From: CAWIJJ01 sp963836405
GTDB taxonomy: Bacteria; Acidobacteriota; Terriglobia; Bryobacterales; Bryobacteraceae
NCBI GenBank assembly: GCA_963836405.1
Contig: CAWIJL010000003.1
Span: 124,001-188,000, forward strand
Reading direction: 5' to 3'
DNA length: 64,000 nucleotides
A model generated the notes under the pieces. It was not told where the DNA came from, ran no database searches, and saw only the letters and a list, made by a program, of their open reading frames with translations. A program made the position numbers and the translations under genes. Below are positions 1-8,662 of the stretch, one piece after another. Position 1 is the stretch's first letter. Each line of letters starts with the position of its first letter.

Positions 1-459
1 CGGAACGCGGTCCGACGTCAGGCTGTACCCCATCGTGATGAAGGCCGCGAAGGTGAGACGGTTGGCCGTGATTCTCGCCGTCGGCGGCAAAGTGGGCTGC
101 ACCCGCGCCAGCGCCGCATTCACCAGCTCCAGCGTCCGGTACATGTCCACTTTCCACGAGAAGAACAGGTCGATTTCCGCCGTGCCGCGGCTGGTCAGCG
201 ACCAGACGTGGTCCAGCCCCTGCACGGTGTTCACGGCCTCCTCGAGCGGCCGCGTGATGGTCACCAGCATCTGGTCGATCGGCATCACGCCGTTGTCCAC
301 ACCCACCACAATGCGCGGGAAGTCGGTTTCCGGAAACACCGCCACGGGTATGGTGAGCGCGAGGTAAATTCCCACCGCCACCAGGGTGAGAATCACGAAC
401 ACGACGGGCTTGCCGTGCCGCGCCGTCCAGTGCGAGGCTTCCGGTTGCGGAGGCGTCAT
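1..459 (-). CDS. RND efflux permease, N-terminal part (cut by window edge)
   Basis: Reading leftward from an ATG at 459, 153 codons run off the window. The start MTPPQPEASHWTARHGK leads into a hydrophobic first membrane segment (about residues 18-37), followed by the periplasmic-domain pattern of RND pumps (VFPETDFPRIVV, then ITRPLEEAVNTVQG). This is the inner-membrane proton/drug antiporter of a tripartite pump. Its ATG overlaps the stop of the upstream adaptor gene (ATGA), so the two are translationally coupled. Family membership is clear; substrate (drug, metal or lipid) cannot be told from this fragment. The C-terminal part lies outside the window. Confidence 0.88.
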   Translation of the reverse strand, partial: MTPPQPEASHWTARHGKPVVFVILTLVAVGIYLALTIPVAVFPETDFPRIVVGVDNGVMPIDQMLVTITRPLEEAVNTVQGLDHVWSLTSRGTAEIDLFFSWKVDMYRTLELVNAALARVQPTLPPTARITANRLTFAAFITMGYSLTSDRVP

Positions 460-1706
460 TTCTTCTCGTCCTCGTCCTTCGCGCCCGCCTGCACCACCCG
501 CACCTTGGCGCCGTCGTCCAGGCCCAAACCGCCCACCGTCACTACCTGCTCGCCCGCCGCCACGCCGGACAGGATCTGCACGGCATCGCCCTCGCGTACG
601 CCGGTCTCGACATTCTTGCGATGAACCGCGCCGCCGGAAACGGACAACACCGCGGTGCCGCCCTCCTCGCCCGGCAGAATCGCCGCGCCCGGCACCACCA
701 CGGCGTCCCTGATGGTGGCTACCGTAATGGCCACGTGCGCCCCGCCTCCGGGCTTCAGCCGCTCACCCGGGTTTGGCAAATCGACCCACACCTGCACGGT
801 CGTGCTGGCCGCGTCCGTGGCCGGGCTAACCACCGTCACTTTCCCGGGCACCTCCAGGCCGGCTTCGGCGAGCTTGACCACCGCCAGGTCCCCCACCTTC
901 ACCGCCGAAGCCTGGTCCTGCGGAACGTTGGCGCGGGCTACCACGTGCGAGACATCCATCACGGTCAGCAGCGGCGAACCCGAATTGGCCATCTCCCCCG
1001 GGTACACGGGCCGCTCCGCGATCACGCCTGAAATGGGGCTGCGAATTTCCGAATATCCGAGCTGCGCTTCGGCCGACCGCAACTGCGCCCGCGCCGTTTC
1101 GGCCTGCGCCTGGGCCGTGTTCACCTGTTCCTGCTTCCCCACCGTTTGGAGGGTGCGCAGATGCTCCTCGGCGGCGTCGAACTGGGCCTTAGCCTGCGCG
1201 TACTGCACTTCCGCTTCGTCCACCTGCCTCCGCGCCAGCGCCCCCTGCGCCAGCAGAGCCCGCCGGCTCTCCAGCAGTTTGGCGGCCGCGTCCAACTGCT
1301 GCCTGGCCGCCGCCGCGTCGGTCTGCGCCTTCACCACCGCCTCCGGCACCGCCGCGTCCGTGGTGGTGCGCAGGTTGGCCTCCGCCTGCTGCACCTGCCC
1401 GCGCGCCGCCGCCACCGCCGCGGAGAGATCGCTGTTCTCCAGCGTGGCCAGCAACTGCCCGGCTTTCACATGATCGCCGCGGTTCACATAAAACTTCTGC
1501 ACCGGCGCGGAGATCTTCGGCGTCACGCTGGCCTGGTCGGCCGGAAACAGAACGGCATCCGCTTCGACGATCCGATGGATGGTCTCCTGCCTTACCGGAG
1601 CCACCTGCACGGGCGCGGCCGTCTCCGTTTCCCGCTCTTGCGCCTTCGGGGAACACGCCGACGCGATCAGCATCGCGGAGCAGCACAGCAACATGGATTT
1701 GAGCAT
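456..1706 (-). CDS. RND efflux periplasmic adaptor (HlyD/MFP family lipoprotein)
   Basis: 416 aa membrane-fusion protein linking the RND permease to an outer-membrane channel. Residues 1-18 form a lipoprotein signal ending IASAC (Cys18). A biotinyl-lipoyl half-motif (APVQKFYVNRGDHVKAGQLLA, about 67-86) is followed by a long Ala/Gln-rich coiled-coil hairpin (about 95-215), the second lipoyl half (SEIRSPISGVIAERPVYPGE) and beta-barrel/membrane-proximal domains. Length and domain order are normal for the family. It follows the TolC-like gene with no gap and overlaps the permease start by 4 bp, so the three form one operon. Confidence 0.92.
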   Translation of the reverse strand: MLKSMLLCCSAMLIASACSPKAQERETETAAPVQVAPVRQETIHRIVEADAVLFPADQASVTPKISAPVQKFYVNRGDHVKAGQLLATLENSDLSAAVAAARGQVQQAEANLRTTTDAAVPEAVVKAQTDAAAARQQLDAAAKLLESRRALLAQGALARRQVDEAEVQYAQAKAQFDAAEEHLRTLQTVGKQEQVNTAQAQAETARAQLRSAEAQLGYSEIRSPISGVIAERPVYPGEMANSGSPLLTVMDVSHVVARANVPQDQASAVKVGDLAVVKLAEAGLEVPGKVTVVSPATDAASTTVQVWVDLPNPGERLKPGGGAHVAITVATIRDAVVVPGAAILPGEEGGTAVLSVSGGAVHRKNVETGVREGDAVQILSGVAAGEQVVTVGGLGLDDGAKVRVVQAGAKDEDEKK

Positions 1707-2999
1707 TTAGAAGATCCCGGTCAGAGTCTGTACATTGGCCACCGCGAGCCGGTACCGCACCAAGCCGTCGGCGTATGCGTTGCGGGCCTGCGCCAGGGTG
1801 CTTTGCGCGTCGGCCACTTCGAGCGCGGTCACTTCCCCCGCCTGGTAGCGGAGCAGCGTCAGGCGCAGGCTCTCCGCCGCCAGGTCCACACTTCGCCGCA
1901 GAGCCAGAATCAGCGTGGCCGCGGCGCTCGCCTCGGCGTAATACGCGCTGACGTTGCTGCGCAACTGGCGCTCGGCGAAATTCAGCTCCGTGCGCGCCTG
2001 TTGCAGCCGCAACTCCGCCAGCCGCACCCGGCTGCGGCTGGCGCCCCAATCCCACAGCGGAATGGTCAGTTGCACCTGCGCCGAAGATCCGAGCTGGTTC
2101 TGGCCTTCCGGGTTGTGTGCCGCGAAGGTGTTGGCGTTGATGCCGTAGAAATAATCGAAGGAGAGCGTGGGATAGAGCGCGGCGCGGCTCGCGCCGATTT
2201 CGTGCCCCTGCTGCTCGATCAGCGCCTGCCCGGCCCGGATTTCCGGATTGTCCTGCCCGGCGCGCGCCTGAATTTCCGGCAGCGAGGGCATGGGCGCCAC
2301 CGTTTCCAGGTCGTCGTTCAAGCTGAACGGCTGGGAATAGTCGGAAAACAGCATCACCCCTACGGCAATCCGCGCCTTCTCGAGATCCAGTTCGGCGTTG
2401 CTCAGGTCGATCCGCCGCTGTTCGAGCTGGATCTGCGCCTTCACCACGTCGGCATGGGCCGCTTCTCCGCCCTGCTCCTGCTTCTGGGTGATATCCACGA
2501 ACTGCTCGGCTTCCTTGACGCTTTGCCGCGCGTTTTCGAGCTTTCGCTGCGCCGCCAGCATCCCGTAGTAGTTCTGCGCCACCACCGCCACCAGCCCGCG
2601 CAGAGCCACCTCGGTCCGCGCCCGCGCCACCGCTTCCGCCGCCACCGCACGCCGGTAGTCCGCGCGGCGCACGGGCGAGTAGATCTCGCCGTGAACCGCG
2701 GCCTGATTGGTGTAAATGTGCGGCCCGTCGTTGGCCACGAAAACCCCGGAGGGCGTGCCGTTCGGCTGCGTGTAGACGAACTGGTTCACCGAACTCAACG
2801 TGGGCAGCATGGCGGCGCGGGCCTGGATGGCGTCTTCGTGCGCCAGTTGCCCGGCGTACCCGGCCGAGAGCCACTGCTGGCTGTACTGCCGGGACCGGTC
2901 GAGCGCCGATTGAAACGTGAGCGCCACCGGCGCCGGGGGTGGATTCTGGCCGAGCGCGGACGCGCAGAGGAGAGCTGGAAGCAGCAGTGTTGCGTTCAT
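1707..2999 (-). CDS. TolC-like outer membrane efflux protein
   Basis: 430 aa. A signal peptide (about residues 1-18, ending ALGQ) is followed by two outer-membrane-efflux-protein repeats, with the long amphipathic helices and Ala/Gln/Arg-rich coiled coils of TolC channels. It is the first gene of the leftward operon: its stop is immediately adjacent to the adaptor ATG. It would form the outer-membrane exit duct of the pump. Length is typical. Substrate is unknown. Confidence 0.92.
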   Translation of the reverse strand: MNATLLLPALLCASALGQNPPPAPVALTFQSALDRSRQYSQQWLSAGYAGQLAHEDAIQARAAMLPTLSSVNQFVYTQPNGTPSGVFVANDGPHIYTNQAAVHGEIYSPVRRADYRRAVAAEAVARARTEVALRGLVAVVAQNYYGMLAAQRKLENARQSVKEAEQFVDITQKQEQGGEAAHADVVKAQIQLEQRRIDLSNAELDLEKARIAVGVMLFSDYSQPFSLNDDLETVAPMPSLPEIQARAGQDNPEIRAGQALIEQQGHEIGASRAALYPTLSFDYFYGINANTFAAHNPEGQNQLGSSAQVQLTIPLWDWGASRSRVRLAELRLQQARTELNFAERQLRSNVSAYYAEASAAATLILALRRSVDLAAESLRLTLLRYQAGEVTALEVADAQSTLAQARNAYADGLVRYRLAVANVQTLTGIF

Positions 3000-3081
3000 T
3001 AGAGCATCAGTATAGCGGCGGGTGCGGCCAAAAGGTTACCGCCCCCCAGTGTCCCGGATCTACCCCTTACCCCCTTGATTC

Positions 3082-3090
3082 TGCTATTCT
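3082..3090 (+). promoter_or_regulatory. candidate extended -10 promoter for yebC-ruvC
   Basis: TGC at 3082-3084 directly precedes TATTCT (3085-3090), an extended -10 element about 68 bp upstream of the yebC ATG, in an otherwise GC-rich spacer. No convincing -35 is seen. The same TGC-TATxxT arrangement occurs before ispH and before the LytTR gene in this window. Inference only. Confidence 0.3.
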
Positions 3091-3158
3091 CAAAGGCGTT
3101 GAATTCATAACATTGTCACTCCCGGCCGCGCGAGGCTGGGCCTACCTGCGAGGTTCAC

Positions 3159-3902
3159 ATGTCGGGCCATTCCAAATGGGCCACTATTAAACACAAGAAG
3201 GCGGCTCTGGACGCCAAGCGCGGGAAAATGTTCACGCGCCTCATTAAGGAAATTACGATTGCCGCCCGCAGCGGCGGCGATCCGGACGGTAACCCCCGTT
3301 TGCGTACCGCCGTTCTCGCTGCCAAAAACGTCAGCATGCCTGCCGACAACATCAAGAAGGCCATCATGCGCGGCACCGGCGAACTCGAAGGGGGGCAGAT
3401 CGAGGAGGTGATGTTCGAAGGGTACGGTCCCGGTGGGGCCGCCGTCCTCGTCAACACCGCCACCGACAACCGCAACCGGACGGTCAGCGACATCCGCCAT
3501 GTCTTCTCCAAGAACGGCGGCAATATGGGCGAGCAGGGCAGCGTCGCCTGGATGTTCGAACGGAAAAGCCAGGTCTACTTGCCGTCGGACAAGATCGACG
3601 AGGACCAGCTCATGGGAATCGTCCTCGATGCCGGCGCCGACGATCTGCGCAACGACGGCGAGCGTTGGGAAATCCTCTCCTCCCCCGAAGCTCACGACAA
3701 CGTGATCAAGGCGCTCGAAGGGGCCGGACTCGCCCACGAGGACGCCAGCATCGCCATGGTGCCCAAGAACCTCATCAAGCTCGAGGGCAAGAACGCCAGC
3801 GGCATGCTCAGGCTGCACGAGGCGCTCGAAGATCACGAAGATGTGCAGAACGTTTACTCGAACTTCGATATCGACGAGAAGGAGCTGGAGGCGCTCGCGT
3901 AA
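3159..3902 (+). CDS. yebC: YebC/PmpR/TACO1-family regulatory protein
   Basis: 247 aa, the usual family size. The N-terminus MSGHSKWATIKHKKAALDAK is the hallmark of the YebC family, followed by FTRLIKEI, the NPRLRTAV segment and the GYGPGGAAVLV core. These cytoplasmic proteins have been described as transcriptional regulators and, more recently, as factors that relieve ribosome stalling. The gene stops 5 bp before the ruvC start, the classic yebC-ruvC pairing. Confidence 0.97.
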   Translation: MSGHSKWATIKHKKAALDAKRGKMFTRLIKEITIAARSGGDPDGNPRLRTAVLAAKNVSMPADNIKKAIMRGTGELEGGQIEEVMFEGYGPGGAAVLVNTATDNRNRTVSDIRHVFSKNGGNMGEQGSVAWMFERKSQVYLPSDKIDEDQLMGIVLDAGADDLRNDGERWEILSSPEAHDNVIKALEGAGLAHEDASIAMVPKNLIKLEGKNASGMLRLHEALEDHEDVQNVYSNFDIDEKELEALA

Positions 3903-3907
3903 ACGCG

Positions 3908-4396
3908 GTGCGCGTCCTCGGGATTGATTGCGGGTCGGAGCGGACCGGTTACGGCGTCATCGACAGCGACGGCAGCGATCACCACATGATCGCCGCGGGC
4001 GTGATCCGCACCAGTCCCAAGTGGCCTTTTGAGAGAAGGCTGCTGGAAATTTCCGGAGAGTTGCGCCGGATCATTCGGGAGCACGCTCCCGAATCGGGCG
4101 CGGTGGAGGAGGTCTTCTATTCGGCGAATGTGAAGACGGCGCTGAAACTGGCGCACGTTCGGGGCATCGCGCTGCTCGCCATTGCGGAAGCGGAGATGGC
4201 GTTCGCGGAATATTCGCCGCTGGAAGTCAAAATGAGCGTGGTGGGTTACGGCAGGGCGGAGAAATCGCAGGTGCAGTTGATGATCGGGCGGCTTTTGAGG
4301 CTGGACGAGCCGGTCGCATCGGAAGACGCCTGCGACGCTTTAGCCGTGGCCATCTGCCACGCCACACACGAAGCGACCGGCCGCAGGCTGGCATGA
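3908..4396 (+). CDS. ruvC: crossover junction endodeoxyribonuclease RuvC
   Basis: 162 aa from a GTG at 3908; a GGAG lies in the end of yebC about 15 bp upstream. The Holliday-junction resolvase motifs are all present: GIDCGSERTGYGV with Asp7, AVEEVFY with Glu67, and the C-terminal SEDACDALAVAICH carrying the two final acidic residues. It resolves four-way junctions with RuvAB; ruvA and ruvB are not in the window. Slightly shorter than the E. coli protein (173 aa) but complete. Confidence 0.95.
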   Translation: MRVLGIDCGSERTGYGVIDSDGSDHHMIAAGVIRTSPKWPFERRLLEISGELRRIIREHAPESGAVEEVFYSANVKTALKLAHVRGIALLAIAEAEMAFAEYSPLEVKMSVVGYGRAEKSQVQLMIGRLLRLDEPVASEDACDALAVAICHATHEATGRRLA

Positions 4397-4406
4397 GGGG
4401 ATCGGC

Positions 4407-5030
4407 ATGAGGTGGGTTTCGATTTTGCTCCTGGCCGGAGTTCTTTCGGCCGCTGACGGGCCGCGCCTGTTTTTTTCCAAGAAGTTTCCAGGCAGCAAGC
4501 CGGAATACATGCAGGTGACGGTGGAGCAATCCGGCGCCGTCGAATACAAAGAAGCGCCGGACGACGATCTGCCGGTGAAATTCAAACTTCCCGAAGCCGA
4601 CACCCAAACGCTTTTCGATCTGGCCGGCAAGCTCGACCATTTCAAAACCCGTCTGGAAGCCGACGTAAAAGTGCCGGTAGCCTTCATGGGCGCCAAGACC
4701 TTCCGCTATGAAAACGGCGCCGAAAAACACGAGGCGCAGTTCAACTACACCGGCGACGCCTCCGCCCAGGCCCTGCTGGACTGGTTCGAGCGTATGGCCG
4801 AATCGGCCCAGTTTCTGACGGACCTGGAGCGTTCCGCCAAGTACGACAAGCTCGGCGTGGACAAGGCCCTGCGCAACCTGCGCAGCGCGATGGAGCGCAA
4901 CCGGCTGGTCGCGCTGGACCAGTTCCTCCCCCTGCTCGACCGCATCGCCAAAAACGAGACCTACATGCACACCGCCCGCGCCAAGGCGTCGGAGATGGCC
5001 GAGGCCATCCGCGGCGGCACCAAACCCTAA
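4407..5030 (+). CDS. exported protein of unknown function
   Basis: 207 aa. A short signal peptide (MRWVSILLLAGVLSAADG) is followed by a soluble, charged, mixed alpha/beta protein with no motif I recognise. The region MQVTVEQSGAVEYKEAPDDD, then FKLPEADTQTLFDLAGKLDHFKTRLE, suggests a beta-sheet followed by helices. The C-terminal third (DKLGVDKALRNLRSAMERNRLVALDQFLPLLDRIAKNETYMH) looks helical. It starts 10 bp after the ruvC stop and is probably the third gene of that operon. Function unknown. Confidence 0.8.
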   Translation: MRWVSILLLAGVLSAADGPRLFFSKKFPGSKPEYMQVTVEQSGAVEYKEAPDDDLPVKFKLPEADTQTLFDLAGKLDHFKTRLEADVKVPVAFMGAKTFRYENGAEKHEAQFNYTGDASAQALLDWFERMAESAQFLTDLERSAKYDKLGVDKALRNLRSAMERNRLVALDQFLPLLDRIAKNETYMHTARAKASEMAEAIRGGTKP

Positions 5031-5138
5031 TCGGAATCACTGACTGAAAGATTCGTCCGCGGTCCCGCGCCGCGGTCTCGCGGCTGTTCTATAGTTGAGG
5101 AAAATCGGGCGTCGATACGCGCCTTCCGAGGAGAAAAC

Positions 5139-6074
5139 CTGTGTCCAGCCAGCACCCGAAGAGACTGGTTCAGAATTGCGGCCGCCGCCGGCCTCGCTTC
5201 CAAAATCTCGTTCGCGCAACAGAAGCTTATCACTCGTTCGGTGCCCTCCAGCGGAGAGGCCCTGCCGGTGGTCGGCCTCGGCAGTTCCGCGACATTCTCC
5301 CAGGTTGCGCGCTCGGAGGACATCGCCGCCCTGCGCGATGTTTTCCGCACGATGGTGGAGCACGGAGCGAGCGTCTTCGACACGGCCCCCGGTTACGGCG
5401 CCTCCGAGGAGGTTGCCGGCCGCATTGCGGCCGACGCCGGGTTCACCGACAAGATCTTCTGGGCCACCAAGGTCAACGTGGCGGGGCGGGGCAAGGCCGA
5501 TCCGGCCGCCGCCCGCGCGCAGATCGAAACGTCCTTCAAACGAATCCGGAAGCCCAAGATCGATCTCATCCAGGTACACAACCTGGGCGACGTTCCTACG
5601 CAACTCGCGATTCTGAAGGAGCTGAAGAGCGCCGGCCGGATCCGCTACATCGGCGTGACCACCACCTCCGAGCAGCAGTATCCGGAGCTCATCGAGATCA
5701 TGAAGCGGGAGCCGCTCGATTTCATCGGCGTCGATTACGCGGTGGATAACCGCGAAGTGGAAGCCGGCGTCCTGCCGCTTGCCCAGGACCGCAAAATCGG
5801 AGTGCTGAATTATGTGCCCTTCGGCCGCACCCGGCTGTTCCGCCGCGTCGGGGACCGTCCGCTACCGGACTGGGCCGCCGAGTTCGACGCCAAGACCTGG
5901 GCGCAGTTCTTCCTCAAGTTCGTGCTGGGCCACCCGGCCATTACGGTGGTGACTCCGGCCACCAGCCAGGCGAAGAACATGCTGGACGATATCGGCGGCG
6001 GCATCGGACGCCTGCCCGACGAGGCCACGCGCAAACGCATGGCCGCCCTGGTGGACTCGCTGCCGTCCGCCTGA
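5139..6074 (+). CDS. Tat-type aldo/keto reductase; N-terminus out of frame or rare start
   Basis: The reductase is clear from a GTG at 5241 (277 aa: VVGLGSS, VFDTAPGYGASEE, IFWATKV, DLIQVHN). These give the family's Asp, Tyr, Lys and His positions. The same frame stays open further upstream and encodes a twin-arginine signal (STRRDWFRIAAAAGLASK) that a start at 5241 would lose. In that frame the only start-like codon is CTG at 5139. A good GAGGAG (5128-5133) sits 7 bp before a GTG at 5141, one frame off. Removing one C from the CCC at 5155-5157 would give GTG-initiated MSSQHRRDWFRI. So the native start is probably 5141 with a one-base frameshift. Substrate unknown; exported oxidoreductase inferred. 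Confidence 0.8.
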   Translation: MCPASTRRDWFRIAAAAGLASKISFAQQKLITRSVPSSGEALPVVGLGSSATFSQVARSEDIAALRDVFRTMVEHGASVFDTAPGYGASEEVAGRIAADAGFTDKIFWATKVNVAGRGKADPAAARAQIETSFKRIRKPKIDLIQVHNLGDVPTQLAILKELKSAGRIRYIGVTTTSEQQYPELIEIMKREPLDFIGVDYAVDNREVEAGVLPLAQDRKIGVLNYVPFGRTRLFRRVGDRPLPDWAAEFDAKTWAQFFLKFVLGHPAITVVTPATSQAKNMLDDIGGGIGRLPDEATRKRMAALVDSLPSA

Positions 6075-6089
6075 AGAAACGCCGGATGC

Positions 6090-6947
6090 TTACCGGATGT
6101 GGATGCCGCCGTTGCTCGTGGTCAGGTCGATGACGGGTCCGCCGGAGCCGACCTCGCCGTCGATCCGGTTCTTCGCAATCGGCCCGCGCATGCGCAGATC
6201 GTAGTCGGTATCGATGCTCGAATTGCTGGTGCGCGCGACGATCCGCGCCGACGGATTGCGCGGCAGCCGTACGGTGATCGACCCGTTCGACGTCACCACT
6301 TTCACGCCGCTTTGCGGGATGGCGTCCAGCGTCAGGTCCACGCTGCCGTTCGAGGTATCGGCGTCCACCGATCCATCGATCCTGTCGGCACGGATCCGCC
6401 CGTTGCTGGTGTGTGCCGTTACATCCCCGGCAATGTCGGAGACTTCGACGGTGCCGTTCGAGGTTTGCGCGTCGAGCCGCCCGTTCAGCGTCTCCACCTT
6501 CACCCCGCTGTTCGATGTGCGGAAGCGCGACGGTCCGGTGCCGCCCACGGTGCGGATGGCTCCGTTCGATGAGGTCAGCCTGTCCAGCACCGCCCCTTGG
6601 GGCACCTTGATCACGAAGCGCGCGCCGCGGTTGCCCCGCGTGCTGGACGGCCTGACCGCGCGCACGGATACGGAGTCCGCCGCGTGATCGATGTTAATCG
6701 TGAGCGACTCGGCGGCGTCGATCGACGGCCCGTACTTGGTGCCGCTGATATCCACCTCGTTGCGTTCCCAGGTGGAAACCTCGATCGATCCGTTGAACGT
6801 CTCCACCGAGACCCGCCCGTTACCGGCCAGCGGGTAGGTGTAGTGGAAATCCTTGCTGTGGCGTTCGAAATCGCCGAAATCCATCTCGCAGGCCGTCAGG
6901 CATAAGGCAAATGCCGCGATGGCCGGAATACCAAGTCTTGCCCGCAT
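6090..6947 (-). CDS. DUF4097-type beta-repeat lipoprotein
   Basis: 285 aa from the ATG at 6947, chosen because GAGGAG lies just upstream and because it begins with a lipoprotein signal (MRARLGIPAIAAFALCLTAC, Cys20). After DFHYTYPLAGNGRVSVETFNGSIEV the protein is built of short repeats, about 19-20 residues each, around T-S-N-G/S (SNGAIRTV, TSNGTVEV, TSNGRIRA, TSNGSVDL, TSNGSITV, TSNGGIHI), typical of the DUF4097 (adhesin-like) beta-solenoid. Probably surface or periplasmic and membrane anchored. Convergent with the aldo/keto reductase. Biological role unknown. Confidence 0.85.
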   Translation of the reverse strand: MRARLGIPAIAAFALCLTACEMDFGDFERHSKDFHYTYPLAGNGRVSVETFNGSIEVSTWERNEVDISGTKYGPSIDAAESLTINIDHAADSVSVRAVRPSSTRGNRGARFVIKVPQGAVLDRLTSSNGAIRTVGGTGPSRFRTSNSGVKVETLNGRLDAQTSNGTVEVSDIAGDVTAHTSNGRIRADRIDGSVDADTSNGSVDLTLDAIPQSGVKVVTSNGSITVRLPRNPSARIVARTSNSSIDTDYDLRMRGPIAKNRIDGEVGSGGPVIDLTTSNGGIHIR

Positions 6948-7059
6948 AGATCTCCTCGAAATCCGGCATACGCACCCGCCGCCGGTTTTGTTCCATCTTC
7001 CGCTCTGTGATCCCTCCCCCATGGGCCAACCGATTGCTTAATTTCCCGTGGAGAACCTT

Positions 7060-7632
7060 ATGGCAGGAAAAAACACAGCCGCATTTGGACTATATCGAGA
7101 CCGGCAGCACGTGGAGCAGGGCGTCGATGCCCTTTTGAACGCCGGTTTTCGCAACGAAGACATTTCGGTGTTGCTTCCGGAAAACCAGGGAACCAAAGAC
7201 TTTGCCCATGAGAAGCACACCAAGTCGCCGGAAGGGGCGGCGGCCGGCGCGGGTACCGGAATGGCCATTGGCGGAACCCTCGGCCTGCTCGCCGGAATCG
7301 GCGCGCTCGCCATCCCCGGGGTGGGCCCATTCATCGCCGCCGGCCCGATTATGGGCGCGCTGGCCGGCGTTGGAGCGGGAGGCGCTGTCGGTGGGATCAT
7401 TGGAGCTCTCGTCGGCATGGGTATTCCCGAATACGAAGCCAAACGATACGAGGGCATGATCAAAGAAGGAAAGGTCCTTCTTTCCGTGCACTGCGACGAC
7501 TCGGACTGGGTGGGGCGCGCGAAAGACGTGCTCGAAAGCACGGGCGCGCAGGACGTTTCCTCCACCGGGGAGTCCAGCGCCGACTTCGCCAAGTCCGACA
7601 AGCCGAAGACTCGCCGCAGCGGCGGGTACTAA
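7060..7632 (+). CDS. glycine-zipper membrane stress-type protein (YflT/DUF3341-like)
   Basis: 190 aa from the ATG at 7060, preceded by GGAG at 7050-7053; a GTG at 7048 is possible but overlaps that site. Residues about 5-40 (TAAFGLYRDRQHVEQGVDAL, then FRNEDISVLLP) are the ferredoxin-like 'general stress protein' fold. Two Gly/Ala-rich segments (about 60-130) form a glycine zipper that may insert in the membrane. The C-terminal part (EGKVLLSVHCDDSDWVGRAKDVLESTGAQDV) completes the alpha/beta domain. Similar proteins are common and uncharacterised in soil bacteria. Stress role is an inference from the family. Confidence 0.72.
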   Translation: MAGKNTAAFGLYRDRQHVEQGVDALLNAGFRNEDISVLLPENQGTKDFAHEKHTKSPEGAAAGAGTGMAIGGTLGLLAGIGALAIPGVGPFIAAGPIMGALAGVGAGGAVGGIIGALVGMGIPEYEAKRYEGMIKEGKVLLSVHCDDSDWVGRAKDVLESTGAQDVSSTGESSADFAKSDKPKTRRSGGY

Positions 7633-7700
7633 GCGGTTCAACCGGGGCGCGCCCGCGCGAAGTTCCACGTATCTAGGGCGCGCCGCGCCGTAGCTCGCAC

Positions 7701-7732
7701 AGGCCGGGACGATAAGAAATTCGACCCGGCCT
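7701..7732 (+). promoter_or_regulatory. hairpin abutting the motA start codon
   Basis: Perfect 8-bp inverted repeat AGGCCGGG (7701-7708) / CCCGGCCT (7725-7732) with a 16-nt loop; the next base is the A of the motA ATG. No Shine-Dalgarno is visible before the start, and the loop contains CGATAA, resembling part of a sigma-28 -10 element. It could be an RNA structure controlling translation, or part of a flagellar-type promoter. Confidence 0.4.
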
Positions 7733-8662
7733 ATGCTTGCACTTATTGGAATCGTGGTGGTGTTTGCCGCCGTTTTCGGCGGCTATCTTCTCGAAGAGGG
7801 CAACCCGTACGTGTTGCTCCAGCCGGCGGAGATCCTGATCATCGGCGGCGCGGCCGTCGGAATCATCCTTGTTTCCAACCCGCCCGGCGTGATCCGCAAA
7901 ATGTGGAACGGCGTTCGCGGCATTCTGCGCCCGCAGGCGTACAGCTCGCAGACCTACCTGCGCAACCTGCGGATGCTTTACGAGGTGTTTGCTTTCTCGC
8001 AGCGCTGCGGCGGCATCATGGCGCTCGAGGGCGACATGGACCGGCCCGCCGAGAGCCGCATTTTCAAAAATCATCCCGAGTTCCTGGCCGATCCCCTCGC
8101 CCGCAACTTTGTGTGCGATTCGCTGCGCATGCTGGTGATCGGCACCACCTCCGCGCAGGAACTCGATCACCTGATGGACCTCGATATCGACGTGCAGCGC
8201 CGCGGCGAGCACGAGCCCGCCAAAGCACTGGCGGCGGTTGCCGATTCCCTCCCCGGCCTGGGGATCGTGGCCGCCGTGCTCGGCGTGGTGATTACCATGG
8301 AGGCCATCGGCGGCTCGCCGGAAACGGTGGGACAGAAGGTGGCCGCCGCCCTGGTCGGCACGTTCCTCGGCATTCTGCTCTGCTACGGCGTTGCCGGACC
8401 CCTCGCGGCCCGCCTGGAACATGCCGGCGAACTTCGCTCGCAGTACCTTCAGGTGCTGCGTGTCGGCATGGTGGCTTTCGCCCGCGGAGCCTCGCCGCTG
8501 CTGGCCGTCGAGTTCGCGCGCCGCTCCATACCTATCGAACTCCGGCCCGGTTTCGTGGAAATGGAGGCCCTCATCCGCCGCGAAGCGCAGGTGCCACCGG
8601 TAAATAAGGAGGTTCCGAACGCCGCCCCCGAATCCCATGCAACAGCCTCCCAGTCCGCCTGA
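7733..8662 (+). CDS. motA: flagellar motor stator protein MotA
   Basis: 309 aa. Two N-terminal membrane helices (LALIGIVVVFAAVFGGYLLEEG; LLQPAEILIIGGAAVGIILV), a large cytoplasmic loop that contacts the rotor (LRMLYEVFAFSQRCGGIMALEGDM), and two more helices (LPGLGIVAAVLGVVITM; VAAALVGTFLGILLCYGVAGPLA) match MotA topology. With MotB it forms the ion-conducting stator that drives flagellar rotation. The gene overlaps motB by 26 bp. No other flagellar gene is in the window. An ordinary ribosome-binding site is not visible; see the hairpin. Confidence 0.93.
   Translation: MLALIGIVVVFAAVFGGYLLEEGNPYVLLQPAEILIIGGAAVGIILVSNPPGVIRKMWNGVRGILRPQAYSSQTYLRNLRMLYEVFAFSQRCGGIMALEGDMDRPAESRIFKNHPEFLADPLARNFVCDSLRMLVIGTTSAQELDHLMDLDIDVQRRGEHEPAKALAAVADSLPGLGIVAAVLGVVITMEAIGGSPETVGQKVAAALVGTFLGILLCYGVAGPLAARLEHAGELRSQYLQVLRVGMVAFARGASPLLAVEFARRSIPIELRPGFVEMEALIRREAQVPPVNKEVPNAAPESHATASQSA

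Noticed and set aside
5055..5085. Hairpin CCGCGG...CCGCGG downstream of the unknown exported gene as a terminator
   Set aside because: Self-palindromic GC repeats are frequent in this GC-rich DNA and there is no T-tract.
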